DNA from: Okeania sp. SIO2C9
GTDB taxonomy: Bacteria > Cyanobacteriota > Cyanobacteriia > Cyanobacteriales > Microcoleaceae
NCBI RefSeq assembly: GCF_010672455.1
Contig: NZ_JAAHGO010000003.1
Location: forward strand, 399,611-463,610
Length of the DNA stretch: 64,000 nucleotides
Direction: 5' to 3'
Position 1 is the first letter of the stretch; the number at the start of each line of letters is the position of its first letter. Below are positions 29,556 to 39,090 of the stretch, one piece after another. Position numbers and translations under genes: made by a program. Below the pieces are notes generated by a model that searched no databases, was not told the DNA's origin, and saw only the letters and a list, made by a program, of their open reading frames with translations.

Positions 29556-30476
29556 TTAATTCCATTCAAAAGGTTTATTAGCTTTTCCCGCAATATCCTC
29601 AAATACTTCCAGTTTTTCAGGTGATAACTCTCTCTGCCAACGTAAATCTAACTTAATAGTAAGATCCATATTTTTATAATAATCACCATGAATTTTTCGT
29701 CGTGCGTCATATTCTATCTCTTGTCCTTTATAACGACGAATTAGAGAATAAGCACCCTCATTACCAGAAATATCATAATGATCGTATTGCCAATACTCTA
29801 TCATGGAAGGAACAAAATTTATACCTACAAAATTACAAATTTTTTCCACAGTTTTATCGGGATTACTCGCTAATTGTTCATAAGCAATCTCAATTCTTTT
29901 CTCAGGATTAAATTTTTCAAAAAAATCATTCCTTAGTTTGTATTTTTCAACCCATTCCGTCGCCATCTTAGCCATATCCCAATGAGGATATTTTCTGAGA
30001 TAAGAGTTAACAACAGCTCTACCATCACGAACTAAATGAATTAAATATGCTTCTACTTTTCCTGATGTAAATTCTTCAGCTTGAATTTTTTCTCCAATCC
30101 AAGGATAAGCTTTACTAGCATCAATAATAACCTTTTTATTCTCTAGCTTGGAAAACATAAAAGAATAAGGATTAAAAACCTCATCTTTGTTGAAGATTTG
30201 TCTGATTTTTTTCTCAACTTTTAAAGGAATATCCTTATTTAAACGAGTATTTCCTAGAACACTAGCCAACTCATATAACCCTTTTCATCCAAAAGTTTTT
30301 TCCCAAAATTCAGATGTCATATTCACACAATCAATGGGCTTTTGTTTACGATAACGATTGGGAAGACCGACTAATTCACCTGCGGAAAAACAGTCTGGAT
30401 GACTTCCTAAAATTAGTGATAAAAGACTAGAGCCTGAATGCCCACTTGACATTATAAATATGACTTTTTTCTGCAT
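29556..30476 (-). pseudogene. Sulfotransferase with in-frame TGA stop
   Basis: The frame opens at 30476 (MQKKVIFIMSSGHSGSSLLS), stops at TGA 30285-30287 after residue 63, then continues in the same frame (KGLYELASVLGNTR...) to 29556. Otherwise it is complete: PAPS loops SSGHSGSSLLSLIL and LVRDGRAVVNSYL, with a normal length of about 305 residues. One base change would repair it. It could be a recent pseudogene, a sequencing error or, less likely, readthrough. The downstream half has an in-frame TTG start but would lack the first PAPS loop. Confidence 0.85.
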
Positions 30477-30572
30477 AAATAATTATTCCTATAAACACAA
30501 AAATAAATAACAATAGTTTGTGATGAGTGTTGAACTTGATATAATCAAAAGCAGTGATTCAATTTAACTTCT

Positions 30573-31577
30573 ATGACTAACGGTATATACACTGTAGCAA
30601 ATGATGTTGTCTTCGATCAACTGGTAGCTCTACTCAATAGTATTGAGGTCAATGTTGGTACTGATACTCCAGTTTGTGTTATTGCTTATGACAATCGCAC
30701 GGAAAAAGTCCAAGCAGACATAGAGAAACGTAAAAATGTCCAATTTTTAGACAATCCAGAAATATTTGCCCCCTGGGAAGAATTTTCTTACAAAGCTTGG
30801 AAAGGTCATCCAAATGCTTTGAGTATGTGGGCAGAAAAAGGGATTAAAGGGGTAAATCGAATTGGCATGAATCGTAGATATTGTGGCTTCGATCCTCAAG
30901 CTCCTTTTGAAAAGTTTATGTATTTTGATGCAGATATTCTGGTATTAAATTCTGTTGAATACATTTTTGACCAGTTGGATAAGGATGATTTTGTTGTCTA
31001 TGATTTTCAGTATAAGGACCCCTCTCATATTTTTAATTTAGAGTCGTCTAAACTGTTTGATGTTTTTCCAGAGTCACGGATTAAATCTGAAATTTTTTGT
31101 GCGGGATTTTATGCAGGAAAAAGGGGTTTATTCTCGAAAACCCAAAGACAGTTTTTAGTAGAAAAGCTCAACTCTGGAGAAGGAGAAGTTTTATATACAT
31201 CCGCTCCAAACCAATCTTTACTCAACTATATGAAAATGCGATTGGATATTCCTGTTTATAACTTTGGTCTTGATTTACCACCAGAAAAAAGAACAGGTTG
31301 TTCTGTAACATCGCCTCATTTTGAAGAAAGGGATAATGTACTATATGATAAAGGAGAAAGACTGACATATCTTCATTATATTGGAGTTTCTTCTAAAAGG
31401 TTTGCTAGGCTTTGTCAGGGAGAAAATTTAGATTTTCCTTATCGAGATATTTTTCTCCACTATCGTTATCTCCATGAACCGGATAAAAGACCAAAATTTA
31501 CAGGCAAACCAGAACCTTATAATCCGCCAGTAAACATAATGACTAAAATCTTCAAAAAACTGGGTTTAAATAGTTAA
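30573..31577 (+). CDS. Npun_R2821/R2823-like putative GT-A protein (paralog 1)
   Basis: A 334-residue protein starting MTNGIYTVANDVVFDQLVAL. It has the metal-binding-type motif FMYFDADILVLNS near residue 118 and an end TYLHYIGVSSKRF...PYRDIFLHYRYLHE. The pattern recalls GT8-like GT-A enzymes and the cyanobacterial family named after Npun_R2821/R2823. Function unproven; a sugar transfer is likely. Two relatives follow at 32890 and 34294 (broken), and a degenerate array between shows that more copies once existed. Confidence 0.72.
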   Translation: MTNGIYTVANDVVFDQLVALLNSIEVNVGTDTPVCVIAYDNRTEKVQADIEKRKNVQFLDNPEIFAPWEEFSYKAWKGHPNALSMWAEKGIKGVNRIGMNRRYCGFDPQAPFEKFMYFDADILVLNSVEYIFDQLDKDDFVVYDFQYKDPSHIFNLESSKLFDVFPESRIKSEIFCAGFYAGKRGLFSKTQRQFLVEKLNSGEGEVLYTSAPNQSLLNYMKMRLDIPVYNFGLDLPPEKRTGCSVTSPHFEERDNVLYDKGERLTYLHYIGVSSKRFARLCQGENLDFPYRDIFLHYRYLHEPDKRPKFTGKPEPYNPPVNIMTKIFKKLGLNS

Positions 31578-31589
31578 ATCAAAAAAAAT

Positions 31590-32880
31590 AAAAGAAATTT
31601 ATATGGTAGATAAGAAACAGAGCGATCGCTCAGACCATCCATTTTTTTAAAAGTATTTAATTTCTGAGAATTAATTGGAGAATATCGCTAAAATTTACAG
31701 GCAAACTATAACTCTATAAAATGACTAAAATCTGCCAAAAACAGGGTAAATATGGCTAAGAAAAAAAAGAAGAAAGACATTTATATTGTCGTCAACTACT
31801 GGGCGATCACTCAAATCATCCATTTGTGGAAAACTGTTCAATTTCTGATGATGATTTCCCGAAAATCGCTAAAATATACAGGGCAACTAGAACCCTATAT
31901 AATCCGCCAGTAAATGTAATGACTAAAATCTGCCAAAAACAGAGTTAAAATAGCTCAGGAAAAAAGATGAAAGGCATTTATATTATTGCTAACTACTGGG
32001 GAACGCTCAAACTATACATTTGTGGAAGACTATTCAATTTCTGATGATGATTTCCCGGAAATTACTGAAATTTACTGGTTAGTTAAAATTTGAGAATATG
32101 CCAGTAAATATAATGATTAAAACCTGCTAAAAATTGGAGAGAAATAACTAAGGGGAAAAAGGTAAAAAGCACTTATTTATGTTGTCTATGTTATCTTAAA
32201 CTACTGGGCGATCGCTCAAATCATCCATTTGTGGAAAACTGTTCAATTTCTGATGATGATTTCCCGAAAATCGCTAAAATATACAGGGCAACTAGAACCC
32301 TATAATCCGCCAGTAAATGTAATGACTAAAATCTGCCAAAAACAGAGTTAAAATAGCTAAGGAAAAAAGATGAAAGGCATTTATATTATTGCTAACTATT
32401 GGGCGAACACCCAAGCCATCCATTTTTAGAAAAGTCTGATATTTCTGATAATTTATTTCAGAAAATAGCTAAAATTGACTGGTCAACTAAAATTTGAGAA
32501 TATGCCAGTAAATATAATGATGAAAATCAGCAAAAAAATCCGGTAGAAATAACTAAGGAAAAAAAGATAAAAAGCATTTATATGGTCGTAAACTACTGGG
32601 CGATCGCTAAAACTATTCATTTGTGGAAAAGTTTTCAATTTCTGATGATTTCCCGAACAAACCAAATTTATAGGGAGACTAAAATTCGAGAATCTGGCAG
32701 TAAATATAATCAGTAAAATCTGATAAAAACTAGGTAAAAAATCTAGATAAACAATATGAAAGGAATTTTTTAATAATTATTTCTCCAAAAAAATCAAAAT
32801 TTGTAGGAAAATCAAAATCTGAGAATATTCTAGTAAATATAATAACTAAAATCTGCCAAAACTAGGTGTAAATAACTAAG
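31590..32880 (+). repeat. Array of ~7 degenerate gene-junction repeats (ghost paralogs)
   Basis: Units of about 170-205 bp each contain a decayed gene end (AATCCGCCAGTAAATGTAATG, ACTAAAATCTGCC, as at 31515-31555) and then a decayed gene start (ATGAAAGGCATTTATATTATT, as at 32890). Start-like motifs are near 31604, 31775, 31967, 32164, 32369, 32568 and 32756. The bulk of the gene body is missing from every unit. Many units also carry GGGCGATCGCTCAAATCATC and TTCTGATGATGATTTCCCG blocks. No open frame survives. Confidence 0.75.
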
Positions 32881-32889
32881 GAAAAAATT

Positions 32890-33822
32890 ATGAAAGGAAT
32901 TTATATTGTCGCCAATGATAAGGTACTTGATAATACGATCGCTCTGCTGAAAAGTATCAGATTATATGACACTGATACTCCAATTATCATGATTCCTTTT
33001 GATGAAAATTATCAACAGGTTGCAGAAATAGTTACGAGTAAATATGGTGTAGAAATTTATCCAGATTTAGAATTTGTAGATAATCTTTGCAACAATCTGT
33101 ATAACATTTTTGGTCAAGGCTTTTTTAATACTCCTAACAAACAAAAAAAACAAGCTTGTTGGTTCGGACCGTTCGATGAGTTTCTCTATATTGATGTTGA
33201 TATTGTTGTCTTTGAAAAAATTGCTGATAATCTCAAATATCTGGAAGATTATGATTTTTTGTGCTGCGACTATCAATATTTAAGTGGGATTAAAAATGTC
33301 TTTACATCCAAAGTTCTAGAAAATCAAATCTTTACTGAAGAACAGCTTAAAGATGTATTTAATAGTGGGTGGTGGGCGTCAAAGAAAAACCTATTTACAG
33401 AAAACGAATTATATGAAACCTTCGCTGAATGTGCTGCTAATACCGAGTATTTCGACTTTTCTGAAAAAACCACAGACCAGCCCATTTTTAACTATATAGT
33501 ATTAAAACATATTTCTCGGCGGTTGAATCTAGTTAGACGGCCAGAGGGCAAAGGTCCAGGAAGTTGGGCAGGTAGTCCTCATTTTCAACAGGAAGGCGAT
33601 CGCTTGATTGACCCTAAAGTAGCTAAACCTGTACAATATTTACATTGGGCAGGTTTTCGGATTGAACCAGGATGCCCTTATTGGGATATTTGGGAGCATT
33701 ATCGATATTTGGGCGAAGCTAAACCTACTTACTATCCTCAAAAAACTGAAAAGAAAAAAAGTCTAGGAGCAAAATTTATTGATAAGGTCAAAAATATAGG
33801 TCGGCAAATGAAGAAAAGCTAG
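32890..33822 (+). CDS. Npun_R2821/R2823-like putative GT-A protein (paralog 2)
   Basis: A 310-residue protein beginning MKGIYIVANDKVLDNTIALL, with the motif FLYIDVDIVVFEK near residue 98 (DXD type), NSGWWASKKNLF and the C-terminal YLHWAGFRIEPGCPYWDIWE. An AAGGAAA lies 7 nt before the ATG. It is closely similar to the broken copy at 34294 and more distantly to 30573. It probably transfers a sugar in the surface-glycan pathway. Confidence 0.72.
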   Translation: MKGIYIVANDKVLDNTIALLKSIRLYDTDTPIIMIPFDENYQQVAEIVTSKYGVEIYPDLEFVDNLCNNLYNIFGQGFFNTPNKQKKQACWFGPFDEFLYIDVDIVVFEKIADNLKYLEDYDFLCCDYQYLSGIKNVFTSKVLENQIFTEEQLKDVFNSGWWASKKNLFTENELYETFAECAANTEYFDFSEKTTDQPIFNYIVLKHISRRLNLVRRPEGKGPGSWAGSPHFQQEGDRLIDPKVAKPVQYLHWAGFRIEPGCPYWDIWEHYRYLGEAKPTYYPQKTEKKKSLGAKFIDKVKNIGRQMKKS

Positions 33823-34293
33823 GGTCATTTTAGTTATCAGTACCTCCGCTTTCAGTCTTAGGCTTGAAATCCAAAATTTTCTTTCTTTCCCCCTTAAAAG
33901 GGCAGGGTCAATTTATTTTCACTAGAGAAAAATTATGGGGAGATGGGGAGATGGGGAGATTCTTTAGATATTTGCACAATTAAATGTATTTCATATCCAT
34001 ATAAATATTCTCTGACGACAAAGAATTAGCCCTGCCTTCAAAAGGGAACCTTGAGGCCTTATTTCTTGGTCAGAAAAACAGCAGAATAAATTTGAATATA
34101 TTTTAGATTATTTGGAGTCATAAAAAAAACTATGGCTAAAATAAATTTACCCCTTTAAAGATGCGGATACTTGAAATCCGAAATGTCCTTTTTTTTCCTT
34201 CAAATGAGAACCTTGAGACCTTATTTCTTGGTCAGAAAGATTTGAATTTTATTATCGGTGAGGACTTTTCAGTAAGACTAATAGGAAAATATT
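33823..34293. other. Intergenic region with duplicated segments
   Basis: This 471-bp stretch contains a GGGGAGAT minisatellite (about 33938-33960) and two copies of an approximately 32-bp string, GAACCTTGAG(G/A)CCTTATTTC then TTGGTCAGAAA, near 34048 and 34209. GAAATCC(A/G)AAA-type strings are near 33867 and 34170. The duplicated upstream segments may be left from the tandem paralog duplication. No gene was seen. Confidence 0.6.
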
Positions 34294-35163
34294 ATGAGTC
34301 GTGGCATATATATCACTGCAAATGACAAAGTCATAGAACAAGGTATTGCTCTATTAAAAAGTATCCGTAAGTATGATAGTGACACACCAATTATTTTGAT
34401 TCCCTATGATAATAATTATCAAACAGTCGCAGAATGTTTTTCGAGAGATTATGGGGTCAAAATTTATCAAGATTTAGAATTGATTAAAAGATTATCAAAT
34501 AAACTAAAACAAATTTTTGGTAATAAATTTTTTGCCAGACCAAATCAGTTTCATAAGCAAGCTTGTTGGTTTGGATAATTTGATAAATTTTTATACATAG
34601 ATACAGATATTGTTGTTTTTGATAAAATTATTGATAATCTAAACTATCTAAATGAATATGATTTCTTGTGTTTTGATTATCAACATTTAGGCGGAATGAA
34701 AAATGTATTCACCCCAGAAATTTATCAAGTTTTTAGTCAAGAGGAACTTAAGGATATTTTTAATGGAGGATGGTGGGGATCTAAAAAAGGTCTAATTTCA
34801 GAACAATATTTGTATGATATACTTGCTCAATGTGCCACTCATCCAGAATACTTTGATTTTTCTCAGAAAACTTCCGATCAACCAATTATTAATTATATGA
34901 TTTTGAAGCGAATTAAAAAGCGTTTCAATATTGTTCGCAGACCAGGAAAAGCAGCAGGAAGTTGGGCAGGTACATCACATTTTCATCGAGAAGGTGATAA
35001 ACTTATAGACCCGACTGTGAATCAACCTTTAGACTATCTACATTGGGCAGGAATTCGGATTTCACCAGAGTGCCCTTATTGGGATATTTGGGAGCATTAT
35101 CGATATTTGGGGGAATCTAAACCAACCAACTATCCCCAAAAAACAGAGAGGAAAAAAGTTTAG
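34294..35163 (+). pseudogene. Npun_R2821/R2823-like paralog 3 with in-frame TAA
   Basis: The frame runs MSRGIYITANDKVIEQGIAL to KQACWFG, meets TAA at 34576-34578, then continues in the same frame (FDKFLYIDTDIVVFDK...) to a natural stop at 35163. At this position paralog 2 reads FGPFDEF. Apart from the stop, the DXD-type motif, NGGWWGSKKGL and the YLHWAGIRISPECPYWDIWE tail are intact. Total length is 289 residues. It is probably a recent pseudogene or a sequencing error. Confidence 0.82.
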
Positions 35164-35218
35164 GACAAAGAATCTGGAATAAAGTAAAGAAAAGTATTAA
35201 CTTTTGAAAGGAAAAACT

Positions 35219-36010
35219 ATGAGTAATAGCACTAAAGATTTTTGTTTTTGTACTTTGGTTCTAGGTCAAAGATATCGTGAAATTGCTAAGGAATTAATTA
35301 GAGATTTAGAAAAATATTCTCCAGGCACATCATTAGTAATTTGCACAGATGAACCAGATGATTTTAGTAAATACCAAAACGTTATCGCTTTCAAGCATCA
35401 GCAACAAGGGATTTTATTTTGCTTTAACGATCGACGATTTGTGTTTCAAGCAGCTTTATCATTATTCAGAGTAGCTATTCATATTGATGCAGATACAAAA
35501 ATTGTAGATACCATACCTGAAGATATTAAATGGAACCCCGGAATCACTGGAGGTAGAGGAAATTTAATGCAGCACTTCAACAAATATCATTCTCACAGAT
35601 TTGCAGATTTAAAAAAGGTTGCTGATAAGTTACATATTTCAGAAGAATCATTTAATAATGCCAGTTGGATAGGTGAATCCTTATATGCTATAGTTCGAGA
35701 TGAAGGCAGAGAAATAGAATTTTTAGAGACTTGGGGTAAAATTGCAACATATATGGAATTGAAAGGATTTCATGTAGGAGATGGAAATCTCATGGGATTA
35801 GCAGCAGCTAAAGTAGGATGGAATGTTAATAGTACAGTTGATAGTGAAGCTTGGCAGAAGCTTGATCGAGTAAGGAAACATTGGGATGCTTCTCATAGTA
35901 GACCAAAGACTAAATTCTGGGATAAGTTAGGCAAGAGAATAGGTTATCATTATCGTTTAAATAAAACTAGGATAATGGCTTTGAAAGATTTTGAATTTTA
36001 CTATCGTTAA
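35219..36010 (+). CDS. Putative glycosyltransferase with DADT motif
   Basis: About 263 residues from the ATG at 35219, which has AAAGG about 8 nt upstream; a TTG at 35204 also opens the frame. It contains FCFCTLVLGQRYREIAKELI, RVAIHIDADTKIVDTIPED (DXD-type metal site) and HVGDGNLMGLAAAKVGW. It is probably a GT-A fold sugar transferase, but I do not recognise the family. It ends before a strong bidirectional terminator. Confidence 0.68.
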   Translation: MSNSTKDFCFCTLVLGQRYREIAKELIRDLEKYSPGTSLVICTDEPDDFSKYQNVIAFKHQQQGILFCFNDRRFVFQAALSLFRVAIHIDADTKIVDTIPEDIKWNPGITGGRGNLMQHFNKYHSHRFADLKKVADKLHISEESFNNASWIGESLYAIVRDEGREIEFLETWGKIATYMELKGFHVGDGNLMGLAAAKVGWNVNSTVDSEAWQKLDRVRKHWDASHSRPKTKFWDKLGKRIGYHYRLNKTRIMALKDFEFYYR

Positions 36011-36025
36011 TCAATGAGTAAATGT

Positions 36026-36058
36026 TTGAATAAGGTGCAGACTAAACACCTTATTCAA
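36026..36058. terminator. Bidirectional terminator-like hairpin
   Basis: TTGAATAAGGTG and CACCTTATTCAA form a perfect 12-bp stem with a 9-nt loop in the 87-bp gap between two convergent genes (ending at 36010 and 36098). The T-rich arms can serve either strand. Confidence 0.65.
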
Positions 36059-36097
36059 TTACAATTCTCTAACATGAAAAGGTAAAGATCTAACTAA

Positions 36098-37045
36098 CTA
36101 ATAGAGAGACTTTACCCATTCCCACTCTCTTGATAACCCCTCTTTTAAAGAAACTTGAGGTTGATAACCCAAAATTTTCTGTGCTTTAGAAACATCAGCA
36201 CTTGTATGACGAGCATCTCCCCTCGCTTTTTCCACAAAATTTTTCTTAATAGGACGCCCGACTATTTCCTCCATCATATTAATAACTTCTGCTAATACTA
36301 CCCGACTACCTCCACCAATATTAAATACTTCACCCACTGCTTCTGGTACTGTACCTGCTAATAAGTTACCTGCTACTGCATCACTAACAAAAGTAAAGTC
36401 TCTAGTTTGTTGGCCATCTCCATAAATAGAAATTGGTTCATCTTGCAAAATCCATTTAAAGAATTTATGAAAGGCCATATCAGGTCGTTGACGGGGACCA
36501 TAAACTGTAAAGTAGCGTAAATATACACATGGTACGCCAAAATTCTGATGATATAACTTACCTAATCTTTCTGCGGCTAACTTAGTAATTCCATAAGGAG
36601 ATACCGGTTGAGGACAAATAGTTTCTGGAGTAGGAAAAGTTTCAGCATTACCATATACAGAAGAAGTAGAAGCATAAACCAATCTTTTCAAATGAGGAGC
36701 ATCTTTAGCCGCTTCTAAAATTATTTGAGTAGCATTGATATTACGTTCTGTATAAGCACGAAAACCTTCACCCCAACTAGCACGAACACCTGCTTGGGCA
36801 GCTTGATGATAAACTATATCTACATCTGCCAATAACTCTGACCAATTTAAAGATTGAATATCATTTTCTATTAATTGGAAAGCGGAATTGTCTTGAAATT
36901 GAGAAATATTCTGACGTTTCAAAACAGGGTCATAGTAATCATTAAATTGATCGATACCTATTACTTTTTCTCCTTGATTTAAAAGAGTTTCTGCTAAATG
37001 AGACCCGATAAACCCACCAACACCTGTTACGATAATATTACTCAT
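36098..37045 (-). CDS. NAD-dependent sugar-nucleotide epimerase/dehydratase
   Basis: A 315-residue extended SDR enzyme. The Rossmann loop is GVGGFIGSH at the start. The catalytic set is YASTSSVYG and the YxxxK pair in SPYGITKLAAERL. RYFTVYGPRQRPDMAFHKF and GDGQQTRDFTFVSD are typical of UDP-glucuronate/UDP-glucose 4-epimerases. It should supply an activated sugar for the glycan genes nearby. An AGGA-type Shine-Dalgarno lies just before the ATG. Confidence 0.9.
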   Translation of the reverse strand: MSNIIVTGVGGFIGSHLAETLLNQGEKVIGIDQFNDYYDPVLKRQNISQFQDNSAFQLIENDIQSLNWSELLADVDIVYHQAAQAGVRASWGEGFRAYTERNINATQIILEAAKDAPHLKRLVYASTSSVYGNAETFPTPETICPQPVSPYGITKLAAERLGKLYHQNFGVPCVYLRYFTVYGPRQRPDMAFHKFFKWILQDEPISIYGDGQQTRDFTFVSDAVAGNLLAGTVPEAVGEVFNIGGGSRVVLAEVINMMEEIVGRPIKKNFVEKARGDARHTSADVSKAQKILGYQPQVSLKEGLSREWEWVKSLY

Positions 37046-37114
37046 TTTTTCCTATATTCAAGTGGCTATTTTTTGCTGAAAGCGGGAGTCAATTTATCCT
37101 AATGTTGAAAAAAA

Positions 37115-37468
37115 TTAACTCTCTTCTGTTATGCTCTGTTCCATCTTATCTAAAATTTTAGTAAGCTGAATCCAGACAACTAATCCAGTTGCTATAGTTA
37201 AAGGCAAACAAATAGAATAGGCAACTAAGTTAGTAAATCCAAATAATTGTAAACTTGAGGATAAAAATATTAATGCACCACTAGCAATACCTAAATAGGG
37301 AAGCTGTAATGTTAATCCTCTCATACTAACTATATTACAATTAGAAGGATTTGCTGACCAATCTTGAACCAGTTGCTTAATTAATTTGGCAAATACTATT
37401 CCTGAAGATAAACTCATTAATAAACCAACTGCGATTAAAAAATAAGGAGGTTGAGGAAGACTATACAC
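37115..37468 (-). CDS. Small membrane protein, unknown function
   Basis: A 117-residue protein with a GTG start and AAGGAAA upstream. Three hydrophobic segments are visible: about 10-30, 55-75 and 80-100. There is an Asn/Asp-containing loop and a charged C-terminus (LDKMEQSITEES). I do not recognise a family. It lies 69 bp upstream of the epimerase, probably cotranscribed. Confidence 0.6.
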   Translation of the reverse strand: MYSLPQPPYFLIAVGLLMSLSSGIVFAKLIKQLVQDWSANPSNCNIVSMRGLTLQLPYLGIASGALIFLSSSLQLFGFTNLVAYSICLPLTIATGLVVWIQLTKILDKMEQSITEES

Positions 37469-37557
37469 AAATATTTCCTTGATTTATACTAATTAATTAT
37501 TTATTTAGGGATATATACTACTTAATTACAGAATTATTTATCGAAGAAGTATTTTTT

Positions 37558-38609
37558 TCATATATAATAATCTAGTGATAAAGTATTAGGTATAGGAATA
37601 TTCAAATCATGGGAGTTTTGAATATACTTTTCTATTCGTTCTTGACAATATGATAAACTAGTACCTTGTTCGCTACTATATTTTTTCTTATTTTCTCTCT
37701 GATTAATTTTTTGACCAAACATTTTTTGAGTTTCATCAGTTGAAGTAATATTGAGTTGCTCAAAAAGTGATTCAACATTAGTAAAATTATTTAAAGCTTC
37801 TAAACGTACTTCATAGGTATTTATCTCTGGATATTCTTTCTGAAATCTCTTTGCTCTAGCTTCTATATCAATTAAATAGGCTATAGATAAATCCCACTGA
37901 TCTAAGTTTTGATCGACATCAATACAGGGAATAGTCGCAGTAACAGCATTAGGACTAGACATCCAAAACTTCCAATGTCGATTTCTCTCAGAAAAATATC
38001 CTAGTTCAATAAAACTTTTCAATACCTTTGGTAAATAGCGACGCATAATAATAACTTTTACTTTGGGAAATTCCTGAGCAACAACATCAAAAAAAGTTTT
38101 AATAAAAATATGGTTAGTTTCACAGTATATTTTGTCATCAGGAAGTTGTAAAAGTCTATCTTTAATAGCAGCATTTTTCAACTTTATTTTTGAAAAAGAT
38201 GCTGTATAGTTAGATGTATTAATCATTAGAGTTGTTGGGAAATAAAAATTCAAAAGTCTCAAAAGCTTACTATATAAGATTTTCAGGATTGGAGGGTTAA
38301 AAACACTATAAACGTTTACTAATAAGGGTTTTAGCCATTTTTTTAGCTTAATTCCCAACAACTCTATTTTTAAATACTGGTCGTTATAGAAGGTTTTGGT
38401 TCGTGATAACCAATAACTTCTTCAGCAGTTCCCAAAAGTTCTGATAAATAATTAGAACCAGAGCGCCCAGAATTAATACAAAAAATCAGTTGATGATTAA
38501 GAATTTTATTGCTATTAATGAAATGCTGAACTTTTTGAACAATTCTTGTTTTACTCCGAATTTTACTAACAAATGAGTTTTGTTTAGCTATGTCCTTAAT
38601 ATTTTTCAT
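37558..38609 (-). pseudogene. Sulfotransferase-like gene with a single frameshift
   Basis: The N-terminal part (MKNIKDIAKQNSFV... to HEPKPSITT) carries a sulfotransferase-type P-loop FCINSGRSGSNYLSELLG. The downstream frame, read back across the junction, gives DQYLKIELLGIKLKKWLKPL, so a one-base indel near 38380-38390 splits the gene. The rest runs through VKVIIMRRYLPKVLKSFIEL to the stop. Repaired, it would be about 350 residues. It is the second broken sulfotransferase in the cluster. Confidence 0.8.
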
Positions 38610-38782
38610 TCTCTTTAATTGTTTTTGTGTCTTTTTAATACTTAAATAAAGCAGATTATATAGCAGTAAATTCTTTGATTAGGATAATAAATCTGGGTTG
38701 TTTGCGCAGCATTCCTCTAGGAAAAGCAACAGGCAACAGGTAAAAAAAGAATGTCCTAATCTTAAAGCAAAAGCATTGTGCT

Positions 38783-38880
38783 ATACACAAAGAATTCATT
38801 GATTTATACTAATTTCAATTATCTATTTAGTAATAGATACTACTGAATTACAGAACTACTTATTAGAAAAGTGTTTTCAT
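38783..38880. repeat. ~90-bp direct repeat flanking the broken sulfotransferase
   Basis: This segment resembles 37469-37557 (CTTGATTTATACTAATT..., ATTTATTTAG, ATACTACTTAATTACAGAA against the TTGATTTATACTAATTTCAA version here). The two copies flank the pseudogene at 37558-38609, which suggests the gene arrived or was duplicated as a unit with its trailer. The rest of 38610-39090 holds a TTTGCGCAGCATTCC repeat (about 38700) and no gene. Confidence 0.6.
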
Positions 38881-39090
38881 TGCCCTCAAAATCTTACTTT
38901 ACTAGAATTAAAAAATTAATTTTTATCTGTAATTCAGCAATATTAAGACATCAATTAATTAATTCTCTTTTTGAGCAATAATAATTCAAGTATAAGAGTC
39001 ATTGAATTACAAATTTACAGAATATTTTAGGGAAAAATTATGACTACTTGTTTCTGATTTTCCTGATGATTTATCTGCAAAATAAACTCT

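Noticed and set aside
36098-37045. Assigning the epimerase a specific substrate and gene name
   Set aside because: The catalytic motifs fit several UDP-sugar epimerases and dehydratases equally, and the substrate cannot be told by eye.
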